Shown: positions 1 to 9,342 of the stretch, piece after piece | Position numbering within the stretch: position 1 is the stretch's first letter | Layout of the letters: each line of letters begins with the position of its first letter | From: Halopseudomonas pelagia | GTDB taxonomy: Bacteria; Pseudomonadota; Gammaproteobacteria; Pseudomonadales; Pseudomonadaceae | Assembly (NCBI RefSeq): GCF_009497895.1 | Contig: NZ_CP033116.1 | Coordinates: forward strand, 2,604,001-2,668,000 | Reading direction: 5' to 3' | Length of the DNA: 64,000 nt | Notes under the pieces: model-generated | Database searches by the model: none | The model's input: the letters and a program-made list of their open reading frames with translations, nothing else | Told to the model about the DNA's origin: nothing | Made by a program: the position numbers and the translations under genes

Positions 1-27
1 TCCCGCTGGGCAGAGTTGCGCTGCTGC

Positions 28-1590
28 CTATTTCTCCCGCCGCATCAAATCCACTAACGACCCTGCCGCTTGCCGCGCGCGCTTCCATTCCCTTGATGCA
101 GAAAACTTGCTGGCTTCACGCCGTTTGCGGTTCAGCTGCACGTTGATGGCCTTGTCATAGCGCTTGCTCAGCAGCGCGCGCAGGGTGTCGACGTTGTATT
201 GCTCGCGCTCGGGCGAGACGCACACTGGCAGTATGTCGTCGAGCTGCAGTACGTCCTGATTGAAATCCAGCGCTTCGCGGATCAGTTCGGCCTTGCTGCC
301 AGGCTCGGGGCTGTCCAGCTCGTAGGGCGGCTGCCATTCGTTCTGAATGCCCAGGCGGTCAACCTGATTGAGCAGGCCTATCAGCGGCGGCGGCTGGTAG
401 TCGATGCGCTTGCTGTGCCACTGGCGGAAATGTTCACCGAATTCCTGGTCAAGCTTGCGCGCTGGTTGATTGGCGCGCAGTACCCAGAGCACCATATCGG
501 CTTGGATCATTTCCTCGAACAACACCTTCTCGATCTTGGCGTCGCCGTTCAGGCCGGGCAGATCGAGCAGGCGCAGGAAGGGAATGCCATCAACCTTGCA
601 TTCGTATACCAGCCCGCGGTCGGTTGAGGGCAGGGCGCTGGTCTCGGCTTGCCAGCCTTCGGTCAGAGCATTGATCACCGAAGACTTGCCGGCACCGGTC
701 TGGCCGATCAGGCAGACGCGCACCGGTTCGGGACGGCCAACGGTGCGCTCGTCATCCTTGCGTGTGGCGGCGGTAACCGTCAGCTCGTCATCATCAAAAC
801 GAAAGTGGCCACCATACAGATCAATCGCCGAGCGCAGTACTTCGAGCATCAGCAGGCGCTTCATGCGTTGCTGCATTTCGTCGCTGAGCCCTTCAAATGA
901 TTGCCCCAGGGCCTGGCTGCCGAGTTCGGCGAGCATGCCCTCCGGGGTGAGCATGCGCACCTTGCGGTAAACGTTGACCAGCGTCATGGCCGGCGCGAAC
1001 TGGTCGGCTTTCTCTTCCAGCCAGAGTACGTGGGACACCTTCAGATGGTTGATGCCGGGGACGTTGTTTCTCAGCGTGCTGCGGTAGCGCTGGGTAAGCT
1101 GCTCAGTGATCGCCAGCAAGGCGATGGGGGAAAAAGCCCATTCGGAGTGGCGTTTGCCCTTGCCGTATTGCGCAGCGACGCTGCGGGCCAACACCAGGGC
1201 GCTTTCAGGTACGTCGCGCCAGGTTTCGGTGCCTTGTACCAGAGTAATCACCTCCGGCAGTAGCTCCTGCTGCACCTGTTTGTCCCAGGGGGTCCAGTAA
1301 GCTGGCGTCTCCACCTCTTTTTCCAGGCTGGCTTCGAGACTGGCTTCGATCTGCGGGGCGTTCTTGCGCCGACGACGGGCGGCGAGGAAGTAGGGCACCA
1401 TCGACGCCAGGGTCAATAGCCCAAGCAGGCCGACAAAGGTCAGAATGTAGTTGTAGCGAAAGATCGCATATAGGCCGAAGAACGCCAGCAAAGCGATGGG
1501 CAGCAATATGGCGATCAGCAAGAAAGGCGTCAGCCTGTCAGAGAACCTGGCGGCCGAGCGCACCGCGCTAAGCGTCGTTTTTAACGTCAT
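28..1590 (-). CDS. membrane-anchored GTPase (Era/YfjP-like)
   Basis: A 520-residue P-loop GTPase. Two hydrophobic segments (about residues 20-42 and 48-70) are followed by a basic run, so the rest should be cytoplasmic. The GTPase domain is C-terminal: P-loop GQTGAGKSS at 296-304, G3 DLPG at 343-346, and an NQVD G4-like motif at 408-411. Its ATG lies 23 bp inside the 3' end of the upstream GTPase gene, which suggests translational coupling and joint function. The family is related to the poorly understood bacterial GTPases of the YfjP/YeeP and DUF697 types. The cellular role cannot be told from the sequence. The gene is complete, with its stop near the window edge. Confidence 0.8.
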   Translation of the reverse strand: MTLKTTLSAVRSAARFSDRLTPFLLIAILLPIALLAFFGLYAIFRYNYILTFVGLLGLLTLASMVPYFLAARRRRKNAPQIEASLEASLEKEVETPAYWTPWDKQVQQELLPEVITLVQGTETWRDVPESALVLARSVAAQYGKGKRHSEWAFSPIALLAITEQLTQRYRSTLRNNVPGINHLKVSHVLWLEEKADQFAPAMTLVNVYRKVRMLTPEGMLAELGSQALGQSFEGLSDEMQQRMKRLLMLEVLRSAIDLYGGHFRFDDDELTVTAATRKDDERTVGRPEPVRVCLIGQTGAGKSSVINALTEGWQAETSALPSTDRGLVYECKVDGIPFLRLLDLPGLNGDAKIEKVLFEEMIQADMVLWVLRANQPARKLDQEFGEHFRQWHSKRIDYQPPPLIGLLNQVDRLGIQNEWQPPYELDSPEPGSKAELIREALDFNQDVLQLDDILPVCVSPEREQYNVDTLRALLSKRYDKAINVQLNRKRREASKFSASREWKRARQAAGSLVDLMRREK

Positions 1591-2680
1591 TTTTTGCCAC
1601 TGGCATGATGTGTTCGAAGGCCTTGCGGTAGGTCGCCTTGAGCTCTTCCGCAGAGGTCGGCTCGCCGCGTTTCTTGTTGAAGAAGTAGATGCAGCCGACT
1701 CGCCCCAAGGCGTAGGTAACGCAGTAGCTGGTCACCGCAGCGGAGGCGGCGCCAACGGTCTGGCCATACACCGGGATCAGCTTGACCAGTTGCTGAATAC
1801 CCAGGCGTGAAGCGTACTGAACGCCAAAGCCCACACCCAGGGTACTGACCAGTTCGGTAATCAGGCGTTTGTCCCATTCCAGCCCGTATTTGTTGGCCAG
1901 GCTATGTAGCATCTTGGTCTGGATCGTCGGCACCGTCACCAGGCCGAGGACCGGTACGGCGTCGGTGGCACCGGCTGCGCCGGCGTACCACATGATTTCA
2001 GTTTTGAGCTTCTGAAAGTTGGCTTCTTCAACGTTGCTGTTGCCCTTGCGCTCGAACAGCTCAGCGACAATCGGCAGGAAATTACCCAGCTTTTCGATCA
2101 AATCGGGAATGCCCACTGGCGTGCCGTCGCGGCCAACCAGATCAACGGCCGCATAGTCGATCTCACCCCAGATTTTTTCTACTGACTGCTGGTTGTGTAG
2201 TACGCAGCGCCGCTGTTCATCCTGGGTGTCGAGCAGTTCGATACCGGTATGCACCACCAGGGCGTTATTGATCTTGCCGGAGCGCTTGATCTGTTTGATT
2301 GCGTGCAGCAATTCCGATTGCTCGGGGTCGTCAGCGCGCATGACGATGACCAACGCGTGACTGCTGCCTTCACAGGCCTTGATATCCGCAGAAGCGTCGT
2401 ACCCGGCTTCGGCCAGGCCGCGGGTATCCATGAAGGTCATGACCGGGGTGCTGGCAGGGAAGTCGTAGCGCACGGCGGTTTCGGTACAGGGGCGAAAGCC
2501 GCGACCGACTTCGATGTCGCTGTGGCCGGTGACGGCGCGGATAAAGGATGATTTGCCCGCACCGGTCTTGCCGATCAACCACAGGGTCGGCAGATGTTCG
2601 GCGCTGTACCGGAAGGCGGGTTCCAGGTCGGCCTTTTTCTCCGGGTTGAGCCGGCGATAGGCGCGTTGCAAAAAACTCAT
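1568..2680 (-). CDS. GTPase with C-terminal DUF697-like membrane region
   Basis: A 370-residue GTPase. P-loop GKTGAGKSS is at about 37-45 and the G3 variant DTRG at 85-88. A hydrophobic C-terminal half resembles the DUF697 (YcjF-like) region. I chose the ATG at 2680 over an upstream in-frame ATG at 2737 because AGGAG sits 5 nt before it. The reading frame runs into the next GTPase gene with a 23-bp overlap, so the pair is likely made together, perhaps as a hetero-complex at the membrane. GTPase motifs are seen directly; the biological role is unknown. Confidence 0.8.
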   Translation of the reverse strand: MSFLQRAYRRLNPEKKADLEPAFRYSAEHLPTLWLIGKTGAGKSSFIRAVTGHSDIEVGRGFRPCTETAVRYDFPASTPVMTFMDTRGLAEAGYDASADIKACEGSSHALVIVMRADDPEQSELLHAIKQIKRSGKINNALVVHTGIELLDTQDEQRRCVLHNQQSVEKIWGEIDYAAVDLVGRDGTPVGIPDLIEKLGNFLPIVAELFERKGNSNVEEANFQKLKTEIMWYAGAAGATDAVPVLGLVTVPTIQTKMLHSLANKYGLEWDKRLITELVSTLGVGFGVQYASRLGIQQLVKLIPVYGQTVGAASAAVTSYCVTYALGRVGCIYFFNKKRGEPTSAEELKATYRKAFEHIMPVAKNDVKNDA

Positions 2681-2826
2681 CGATGCTCCTGTTTGCGGGT
2701 GACTCGCGGTGTTGCCCTGGGCTGATGATGCCATCAACGCAAGACTACCCTATGTATGACCGCGATAACCCGCAACATTTCCTTGCGAATGCGATAACAG
2801 AGCTGTTTGCAGCGCTGCAGCTCTAC

Positions 2827-5013
2827 TTATAGGCATTCCAGCCCCAGGTTGTCTTCGATGATCTGGCGATCTGCCGCATCGGTCTGGCCGTCCAGGTTGA
2901 AGTCGTACCAGCTGGAGCGCCCGCCGTTGAGTTGCGAGAAGTAGCTCCAGTCCTTCAGATCCTGCTCGTTGATAACACGGTCCAGATTGCCGTCGCCAGG
3001 GCAAGTGGGCTCCGAGTCAACAATGCTGTCGAGCTCGGCCAGCAGAGTATTGTAATGCTGCTGCTGTTCCGCCGTCAGCGCGGAGCGGGTGAGTAGGTCC
3101 TGTGCATCCAGGTTGTCCAGGCCCAGCTCCGAGCCGCTTTCGTTGATTTCATAGAACTCAAAGCTCTCGGTCAGACCGCCTGCATCGCAATTGGGTTCTT
3201 CCAGCTGCAGCAGCTTGAATCGGTCATCACGCACGGTGCGTTGGGTTTCGGCAAGGATGTCGAAGGGCGCTTCGCCTTCACTCACCCGGTAGGTATTCAC
3301 CGCACAGCAAGAGGTGAAGGACTGGCCGGGCACGACGCCATCGTCGCCATACCAGGTGCCGCCTTCGGAGATGCACAACCCTTTTTGCGGGAACAATTGC
3401 AGGCAGATATTCACATCGGTCAGTACGCAAGGCTGCGGGATGGCGCTGGCCAGATTGCGCCCGGACATGGAGAAGTTGCTGTCCCGTATGGGTATTGCCT
3501 CGGCGCTGGCGAGGTAGGCATCCATGGGTTGTGCGTCCAGCCGGTCCGCTACTTCGGGCGCACTCAGGTCAGCACCGCCCAATGTCGCAAACAGGTGATA
3601 GAGGTCGGTGGAATTGACCATGGCACCGACGGAACGCCCAGGTTGCTCAACGGTGGCGCCGGTAACGATCAAAGGCACCCAGATACCGCCCTGATAGACA
3701 GTGCCCTTGCTGCGCGCGGGCAGGAAAGGGTCCTTGACCACCGGGCCGTAGGTACCGTTATCGCCGATAAAGGCCACGACGGTATTACTTGCCGGGTTGT
3801 ATTCCAGGTCGCCGTTGGCGTTCTCGATATAGACACCCGCTGCCAACAGCACGCGGCGAATCTCGGTATCCATCGCCTCCATATTCTGATTCATCAGCTT
3901 ACGTGTATCGGCGCCATTGTCACAGGCGATGCCGATATCCAGGGCGCCGGTTTCAGGTGTCAGGCTGGCCGGGGTCGGCTGCAGCGGGGCGTGTGATGCG
4001 GAATAACCAAGCGACAGCATCCAGGGTTGTTCATCGGACTGGGCCTGGATCCAGTCGATGGCAAAATTGGATTCCAACTGTGTGCGGTACAGACGCGTGG
4101 CGGGATTATCTACCTCCAACTGCTGCGATCCACTTTCTTCGCTGATGACCACTTCGGCAGTGTAATAGGCGTTCTGCCGGGTGAAGTCGAGATAGGCCGG
4201 CAACGTCGACGCGCACTGCTGATTGGGGTCAAACAAGCCGCCACGCTCCAGACACATCTTGCCCGGTACCGAGCTACCATCGGCAGTCAGCTCTTCACAG
4301 GCACCGCTGGGTTGATAGCAGGCACCGGTATCGGCACCTTGCGGGTGGTCGGTGGCCAGAGGCACAAAACCACAGGTGTAGGGCGCAGCGCTGCTGTCGA
4401 GATTGTCCAGCCCGGCAGTCACATCAATCGGCCGTGGGCCGCCATCAAAGTAGCCGGCAAAATAATCAAAGCCCAGTGCGCGAATGGCTTCGTCGCCAAA
4501 GGGGTGGTTGGCCGGATTCACATCCGAGCCGGTGACGTGAATCTTGCCGACATAAGCACTGACGTAACCTTGCTCACCCAGTACCGTGGGCAGCGAGCGC
4601 TCAAAGGGCGAGGTCTGCGAATTGGCGAAGTCGGTCGATACGATGGCGGTGTTCACATTGGTGCGCGGTGGATAACGCCCGCTGAGCAGGGCGGCCCGCG
4701 TCGTCGAGCAGGTCGGCATGGACCAGGTGTTGTTGAAGCTCACACCGGTAGCTGCCAGGCTGTCGATGGTTGGCGTAGCCGGAGGCTCCGCGCCACCGAA
4801 TCCGAAGCTGGCAAGCTGATCCACGCCAACGTCATCGGCGATGATCAGAATCAGATTGGGTTTGGTGTTTTCGGGCGGTGGAGCAGCATCATTGTCGGCG
4901 GAAGAGGATCCACCGTCGCTGTCGAGACAGGCGCTCAACAGCAGGGCTGATGTGATCAGCGCCAATGCGCGCAGAAAATGTCTTTGTTTTGAGAGGCCTG
5001 AATGGCTGAACAA
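2827..5013 (-). CDS. lipoprotein sulfatase with dockerin-like C-terminus
   Basis: A 728-residue type I sulfatase/alkaline-phosphatase superfamily enzyme. It has a lipoprotein signal (LLLSAC, Cys29), the metal-binding IIADDVG near 57-63, and the active-site segment C102-S-T-T-R106. The usual signature is C/S-x-P/A-x-R, so a Thr replaces Pro/Ala. Two Cys-rich insertions interrupt the catalytic domain. The last ~58 residues contain two Asp/Asn-rich Ca-binding loops (DGNLDRVINEQD and DFNLDGQTDAAD), typical of dockerin type I repeats. It probably hydrolyses sulfate esters outside the inner membrane. Translation seems to start at TTG (5013), with GAGGAG 9 nt upstream; no in-frame ATG precedes the signal peptide. 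Confidence 0.82.
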   Translation of the reverse strand: MFSHSGLSKQRHFLRALALITSALLLSACLDSDGGSSSADNDAAPPPENTKPNLILIIADDVGVDQLASFGFGGAEPPATPTIDSLAATGVSFNNTWSMPTCSTTRAALLSGRYPPRTNVNTAIVSTDFANSQTSPFERSLPTVLGEQGYVSAYVGKIHVTGSDVNPANHPFGDEAIRALGFDYFAGYFDGGPRPIDVTAGLDNLDSSAAPYTCGFVPLATDHPQGADTGACYQPSGACEELTADGSSVPGKMCLERGGLFDPNQQCASTLPAYLDFTRQNAYYTAEVVISEESGSQQLEVDNPATRLYRTQLESNFAIDWIQAQSDEQPWMLSLGYSASHAPLQPTPASLTPETGALDIGIACDNGADTRKLMNQNMEAMDTEIRRVLLAAGVYIENANGDLEYNPASNTVVAFIGDNGTYGPVVKDPFLPARSKGTVYQGGIWVPLIVTGATVEQPGRSVGAMVNSTDLYHLFATLGGADLSAPEVADRLDAQPMDAYLASAEAIPIRDSNFSMSGRNLASAIPQPCVLTDVNICLQLFPQKGLCISEGGTWYGDDGVVPGQSFTSCCAVNTYRVSEGEAPFDILAETQRTVRDDRFKLLQLEEPNCDAGGLTESFEFYEINESGSELGLDNLDAQDLLTRSALTAEQQQHYNTLLAELDSIVDSEPTCPGDGNLDRVINEQDLKDWSYFSQLNGGRSSWYDFNLDGQTDAADRQIIEDNLGLECL

Positions 5014-5123
5014 GAGTGGCGGCTCCTCAGAGGATCAGTGGCGCCAATATAGGCTGCAGCTGGACAAATGTATGCAGATAATTCGCGAAGCTGCCAGTAA
5101 ATACTGGCCTGAAGCCAGATACG

Positions 5124-5140
5124 CTTAAGCCTTCCTTAAG
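5124..5140 (+). promoter_or_regulatory. PmrA/BasR-type box upstream of phosphoethanolamine transferase
   Basis: CTTAAG-N5-CTTAAG (CTTAAGCCTTCCTTAAG) is a perfect direct repeat with 5-nt spacer, matching the PmrA/BasR response-regulator half-site arrangement known from enterics. It lies 51 bp before the transferase ATG, with a possible -10 (TATGGT) starting 11 nt after it. That would place the box at the -35 region, as in activator-dependent lipid A modification promoters. The responsible two-component system is not in this window. Confidence 0.6.
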
Positions 5141-5191
5141 TATCCAGCTCTATGGTGCGACGACCAATCCGTCTAACAGGCTTGCCTCACC

Positions 5192-6928
5192 ATGCGCGCA
5201 TTTGCTCGAAAACACCCAATTATCTGGGCCTACTGCTTTATCGCTTTTTTCTCATTTAGTTATCACATTCCGCTCTATTTTCTGGGATTGTCCGGCACCA
5301 CCGGGCTGCGCCAGACGGTCCTGATGAGCTTTCTCTGGTTGCTGCCGGTGGTGTTGCTGCCGCGTTACTCCCGGTGGTTGCTCGCCCTGGCGGGGTTGGT
5401 AATGTGGCCCGCAGCGCTGACCTCGATCTTCTATTTCATCATTTACGGTCAGGAATTTTCGCAGAGTGCGATCTTTATCGCCTTCGAGTCAAATGCAGCT
5501 GAGAGCAGCGAGTTTATTCGCTCCTACTGGCAATGGTGGTTTGTGCCTTTGCTGCTGGTTTATAGCGCAATTCCGATCTGGATGTGGCAACAACTGCCAT
5601 TGGTCAGCCTCAGCCGCCGCCAGCAAACAGCTTACGGCTCGGTGTTTGCGCTGATCGCTTTCTGGCCTTTTATCGGCACTCTGGCTGCGGCACCGCAGGC
5701 GCCAATGGCTGACGCGGCTTACCATCAGATCGTTCGCATGGAGCCCGCAGCACCATGGAACCTGGTGTTCGGTTATGTGAAATATCAACAGCAGATGGCC
5801 GACATGACCGACCTGCTGCAGCAGAACCGCAAAATCAAGCCGTTGGAGAACCTGGTGGCGGTAGAGGCGTTGCCTGACACCGTGGTGCTGGTATTGGGCG
5901 AGTCGACCAACCGCCAACGCATGAGCCTGTATGGCTATCCGCGGGAGACGACGCCGCGTCTGGATGCGTTAAACGAGAAGGGCGACCTGCTGGTGTTTCG
6001 CGATGTGGTCACGCCACGGCCCTACACCATCGAGGCATTGCAGCAGATCCTGTCCTTTGCCGACGCAAAAAGCCCGGAGCGGTTTTTCAACGAGCCGACC
6101 CTGCTCAACATGATGAAACAGGCGGGCTACGAAATTACCTGGATCACCAATCAGCAGACTCAGACACGTCGCAATACCATGCTGACGACCTTCTCGCAGA
6201 TGGCAGATCATCAAGTGTATCTGAACAACAATCGGCAGCAGAATGCCCATCAATACGACGGGGACGTATTGGCACCCGTAGCCCAGGCACTGGCTTCCGG
6301 GGCAAAAAAGAAGCTGGTCATCGTCCATATGCTCGGCACCCACCGCGGTTATCACTATCGCTATCCCGACTCTTATGCTCATTTCCGCGACAACGCTGGC
6401 GCACCGGCCTGGATAACTTCCGATCTGCTGGCCGAGTACAACAGCTACGATAACGCAGTGCGCTATAACGATTTTGTGGTGGCGAGTCTGATTGATGTCG
6501 CCCGTGAGCGCGATGAGAAAAGCCTGCTGGTGTATTTTTCCGATCATGGTGAAGAAGTATTCGACAATCCGGATGAGCTGTTTACCGGCCGTAATGAGGG
6601 CGCCCCTACATCAGCGATGTATACCGTGCCATTTCTGGTCTGGACTTCCCCAGCGTTCAAGCGGGAACGGGATGTCAGCACCTGGGCGGCAGGGCAGAGT
6701 CGACCCTATTCCAATGCTCGCTTCATTCATACTTTCGCGCAGATGGTCGGGCTGAGTTTTGACCGCTTGCAGCCGCAGGACAGTCTGATATCAGCTGAAT
6801 TTGTCGCATCACCCCGTTGGATCGGCGATCCACTGAACCCGAAAACATTGCGTGATTATGACGCTACGGTGAATGTGAAAAAGATCAGTGTGGCGCAAAC
6901 AGTCTCGCCGGAGCCAGCAGGCATATAG
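5192..6928 (+). CDS. phosphoethanolamine transferase (EptA/CptA family)
   Basis: A 578-residue inner-membrane enzyme that moves phosphoethanolamine from phosphatidylethanolamine to lipid A or LPS core. About five N-terminal transmembrane helices (residues ~10-165) precede a periplasmic sulfatase-fold domain. That domain shows the metal motif GES (E237), the nucleophile motif R-E-T-T-P (T253), and SDHGEEVFD near the C-terminal third. The start ATG at 5192 follows a region with a perfect PmrA-type box, pointing to control by antimicrobial-peptide or metal stress. Which acceptor it uses (lipid A as EptA, heptose as CptA) cannot be decided here. Confidence 0.88.
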   Translation: MRAFARKHPIIWAYCFIAFFSFSYHIPLYFLGLSGTTGLRQTVLMSFLWLLPVVLLPRYSRWLLALAGLVMWPAALTSIFYFIIYGQEFSQSAIFIAFESNAAESSEFIRSYWQWWFVPLLLVYSAIPIWMWQQLPLVSLSRRQQTAYGSVFALIAFWPFIGTLAAAPQAPMADAAYHQIVRMEPAAPWNLVFGYVKYQQQMADMTDLLQQNRKIKPLENLVAVEALPDTVVLVLGESTNRQRMSLYGYPRETTPRLDALNEKGDLLVFRDVVTPRPYTIEALQQILSFADAKSPERFFNEPTLLNMMKQAGYEITWITNQQTQTRRNTMLTTFSQMADHQVYLNNNRQQNAHQYDGDVLAPVAQALASGAKKKLVIVHMLGTHRGYHYRYPDSYAHFRDNAGAPAWITSDLLAEYNSYDNAVRYNDFVVASLIDVARERDEKSLLVYFSDHGEEVFDNPDELFTGRNEGAPTSAMYTVPFLVWTSPAFKRERDVSTWAAGQSRPYSNARFIHTFAQMVGLSFDRLQPQDSLISAEFVASPRWIGDPLNPKTLRDYDATVNVKKISVAQTVSPEPAGI

Positions 6929-6995
6929 CACTGCTGGCTGGGAATATCACCCGGGCGGCAAGGGGGATGCCCAGGCTACCGTCAGGATCGGTTAT

Positions 6996-8435
6996 TCAGG
7001 CACGTGCTGTGGCGGTCACGCCAGGCAACTCCTCGGCGTCCAGGGACGATTCGGCATCCGCCAGCATCTCGAACTCTTCCTCGGCCGTTTTGGCCACCAG
7101 GTGGTGCCTGCTGTAGAAAAAGTAGTAGGCGCCGCCGACGGCAAACAGAATCAGTGTGTAATTGAACGCGCGCGGATCGAAGGCATATACACCGGTCAGT
7201 GCTACCAGCGATAACGCCAGGGCGATACCCGAGGTAACTACGCCGCCAGGTGTCCTGTAAGGGCGCGGTAGATTCGGTTGACGGACCCGTAGCAGGATAT
7301 GACTGAGAGCCATCAGCGCGTAGGAGACGGTCGCACCGACCACGGCCATGGCCAGGATCAGATCGCCCTCACCGCTGAGCGATACCAGAAAGCCGAACAC
7401 GCCGGGCACGATCAACGCGCGGGCTGGAACTTTGCGCGAACTGGTCAGCGATAGGGTGCGTGGCAGGTAGCCCGCGCGGGACAGGGCAAATACCAGGCGG
7501 CTGTAGCCGTAGATGATCGAGAAGAACGAGGCAATCAGACCGGCCAGACCCAGTACGTTGACCACCGTGGCCAGGGTGCTGTTGCCATTGGCGTTCAGCG
7601 CATCAACCAGAGGTACGGCGCTTTCGCCAGTTGCCTGAGCACCGGCGGAACCAGCCGTGAGCACGACTACCAGCAGCGCGGTAAATAGCAGAAAGATCAT
7701 GGCGCCGATAATGCCCTTGGGTACGTCTTTGGCAGGATTTTTGGCTTCTTCGGCGGCCAAAGGCACGCCTTCTACGGCCAGGAACAGCCACATGGCAAAG
7801 GGCAGGGCAGCCCATACGCCGTACCAGCCCAGCGGCAGCGCGGTAGAGGCGCCGGCAGCGTCGGTCACGGCCATATCAAACAGGTTGTTAACGTCGAAGC
7901 TGCCCAGCAGCGCGACGCCAGTCGCGATAATCGCAAACACCGCCAGAGCGCTGATCACCATCATGGCTTTCAACGCTTCACCGACGCCGGCGAGATGCAC
8001 GCCGATGAATACCAGATAGAACACGGCGTAAACCCAGGGGCCGTTAAAGCCGAGCAACTCTTGCACTGCTGATCCGATAAAAATCACGATGGCGGCCGGG
8101 GCCAGCGCGTATTCGATGAGTACGGCCAGCCCGGTCAGGAAACCGCCGGTTGGGCCCATGGCTTGCCGGGCAAAGCTGTAACCGCCGCCGGCAGCAGGAA
8201 TCGCCGCGGACATTTCTGCCAGTGCCAGCACCAGAGTGAAATACATGATTGCCATCAATACCGCAGCAATCGCAAAGCCGCCCCAACCGGCCTGGCCGAT
8301 ACCGAAGTTCCAGCCGGCGAAGTCCCCGGAAATCACGTAGGAAACCCCGAGGCCGGCGAGCAGCAGCCACCCTGCGGTGCCTTTCTTCAATTGGCGCTTG
8401 GCCAGATAGTCACTGTCAATCTGCGTGTTTTGCAT
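6996..8435 (-). CDS. eat: ethanolamine permease
   Basis: A 479-residue APC-superfamily transporter with about 12 hydrophobic helices. The start has the family-typical G-x-S-Y-V-I-S-G-D-F-A-G-W-N-F pattern around residues 29-44, matching the proton-linked ethanolamine permease Eat. It lies directly downstream of eutB and eutC on the same strand (25 bp after eutC), so the three probably form one eutB-eutC-eat transcript. That unit would take up ethanolamine and split it to acetaldehyde and ammonia. Confidence 0.88.
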   Translation of the reverse strand: MQNTQIDSDYLAKRQLKKGTAGWLLLAGLGVSYVISGDFAGWNFGIGQAGWGGFAIAAVLMAIMYFTLVLALAEMSAAIPAAGGGYSFARQAMGPTGGFLTGLAVLIEYALAPAAIVIFIGSAVQELLGFNGPWVYAVFYLVFIGVHLAGVGEALKAMMVISALAVFAIIATGVALLGSFDVNNLFDMAVTDAAGASTALPLGWYGVWAALPFAMWLFLAVEGVPLAAEEAKNPAKDVPKGIIGAMIFLLFTALLVVVLTAGSAGAQATGESAVPLVDALNANGNSTLATVVNVLGLAGLIASFFSIIYGYSRLVFALSRAGYLPRTLSLTSSRKVPARALIVPGVFGFLVSLSGEGDLILAMAVVGATVSYALMALSHILLRVRQPNLPRPYRTPGGVVTSGIALALSLVALTGVYAFDPRAFNYTLILFAVGGAYYFFYSRHHLVAKTAEEEFEMLADAESSLDAEELPGVTATARA

Positions 8436-8460
8436 GGTTTTGTCTCTTGAATGGACGGTT

Positions 8461-9342
8461 TTAGTTGGTCAGAAAGTTGCTGTTTTTATGGTGTTGATGC
8501 TCGATAACCTGGGACTCGCTGCGGTCCTTGAGCTTGACGCCGGACAGGCCCAGCCGCCGGGCTTCCTGCAGCAGATAGAGCGTGCGTTGCGCGGCCTCGG
8601 TATAGCTCTGGCCGGCGGGGCGAATATTGGAAATGCAATTGCGCGCAGCGTCGTTCAGCCCCTTGCGCGGGCCCCAGGTGAGATACAGGCCGAGGCTGTC
8701 CGGTGAGCTGAGACCGGGGCGTTCACCCACCAGCACCAGCACGGCATCGGCGCCAAGACGCTCGCCAATCTCGTCGGCGATGGCCACGCGACCCTGTTCG
8801 ACAATGCAGAGCGAGTTGATCTGCCAGCCGGTCTGGGTATCCGCTGCCAGCTCGATGCACAGGGCCTGCAGAAAGGGCGCGGCATTCTGTTGCACGGCAT
8901 GGGCCGATAACCCGTCAACGATGACAACTGCCAGTTGACGGCCGTGGTGGCCAGTCGTGGCGGCGGAAGGCAGTTTCGCCAGCGACGCCTGATCCAACTG
9001 CCGCCCAAGATCCGGGCGCTGCAGATAGGCCGCACGGTCAGAAGCCTGGCTTGAAAGTTGATAGGGTGCGCTGGCGGGTAATCCATCGATCCCCTGAATT
9101 TGTTCACACAGTGACGTGATATTCAGCGGCATATGCACCGCGTCTTTTGCCCGGGCATGGGCTAACTGAAAGGCCAGTAGCTCATTGGTTGGCAGGCTGA
9201 TGCCGGTGCGGCCAAGGCCGATGCGCGCATCGGTGAACTCACGCAAGCGGCGCCAAGGGTTGTGCACTACGCCGGTGTAGTGCTCGATGCTGGTAGTCGC
9301 CGGTGCTTCGGGTGCATCCACTGTGTCGTCCAGATCACGCAT
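8461..9342 (-). CDS. eutC: ethanolamine ammonia-lyase small subunit
   Basis: A 293-residue light chain of the adenosylcobalamin-dependent lyase that converts ethanolamine to acetaldehyde and ammonia. Recognisable segments include DARIGLGRTG near the N-terminus, ELLAFQLAHARAKDAVH, and the C-terminal VLVLVGERPGLSSPDSLG and ARNCISNIRPAG stretches of EutC. I chose the ATG at 9342 (not the upstream frame extension) because AAGGGGG precedes it and it overlaps the end of eutB by 8 bp, as expected for coupled subunits. Confidence 0.93.
   Translation of the reverse strand: MRDLDDTVDAPEAPATTSIEHYTGVVHNPWRRLREFTDARIGLGRTGISLPTNELLAFQLAHARAKDAVHMPLNITSLCEQIQGIDGLPASAPYQLSSQASDRAAYLQRPDLGRQLDQASLAKLPSAATTGHHGRQLAVVIVDGLSAHAVQQNAAPFLQALCIELAADTQTGWQINSLCIVEQGRVAIADEIGERLGADAVLVLVGERPGLSSPDSLGLYLTWGPRKGLNDAARNCISNIRPAGQSYTEAAQRTLYLLQEARRLGLSGVKLKDRSESQVIEHQHHKNSNFLTN

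Noticed and set aside
4027..4950. 307-codon open frame antisense to the sulfatase
   Set aside because: The sulfatase frame has signal peptide, active site and domain order; the opposite frame has none.
6913..6938. Terminator at the end of the phosphoethanolamine transferase gene
   Set aside because: An 8-bp inverted repeat (GCCAGCAG/CTGCTGGC) overlaps the stop, but there is no T-run and the loop is long; left unannotated.
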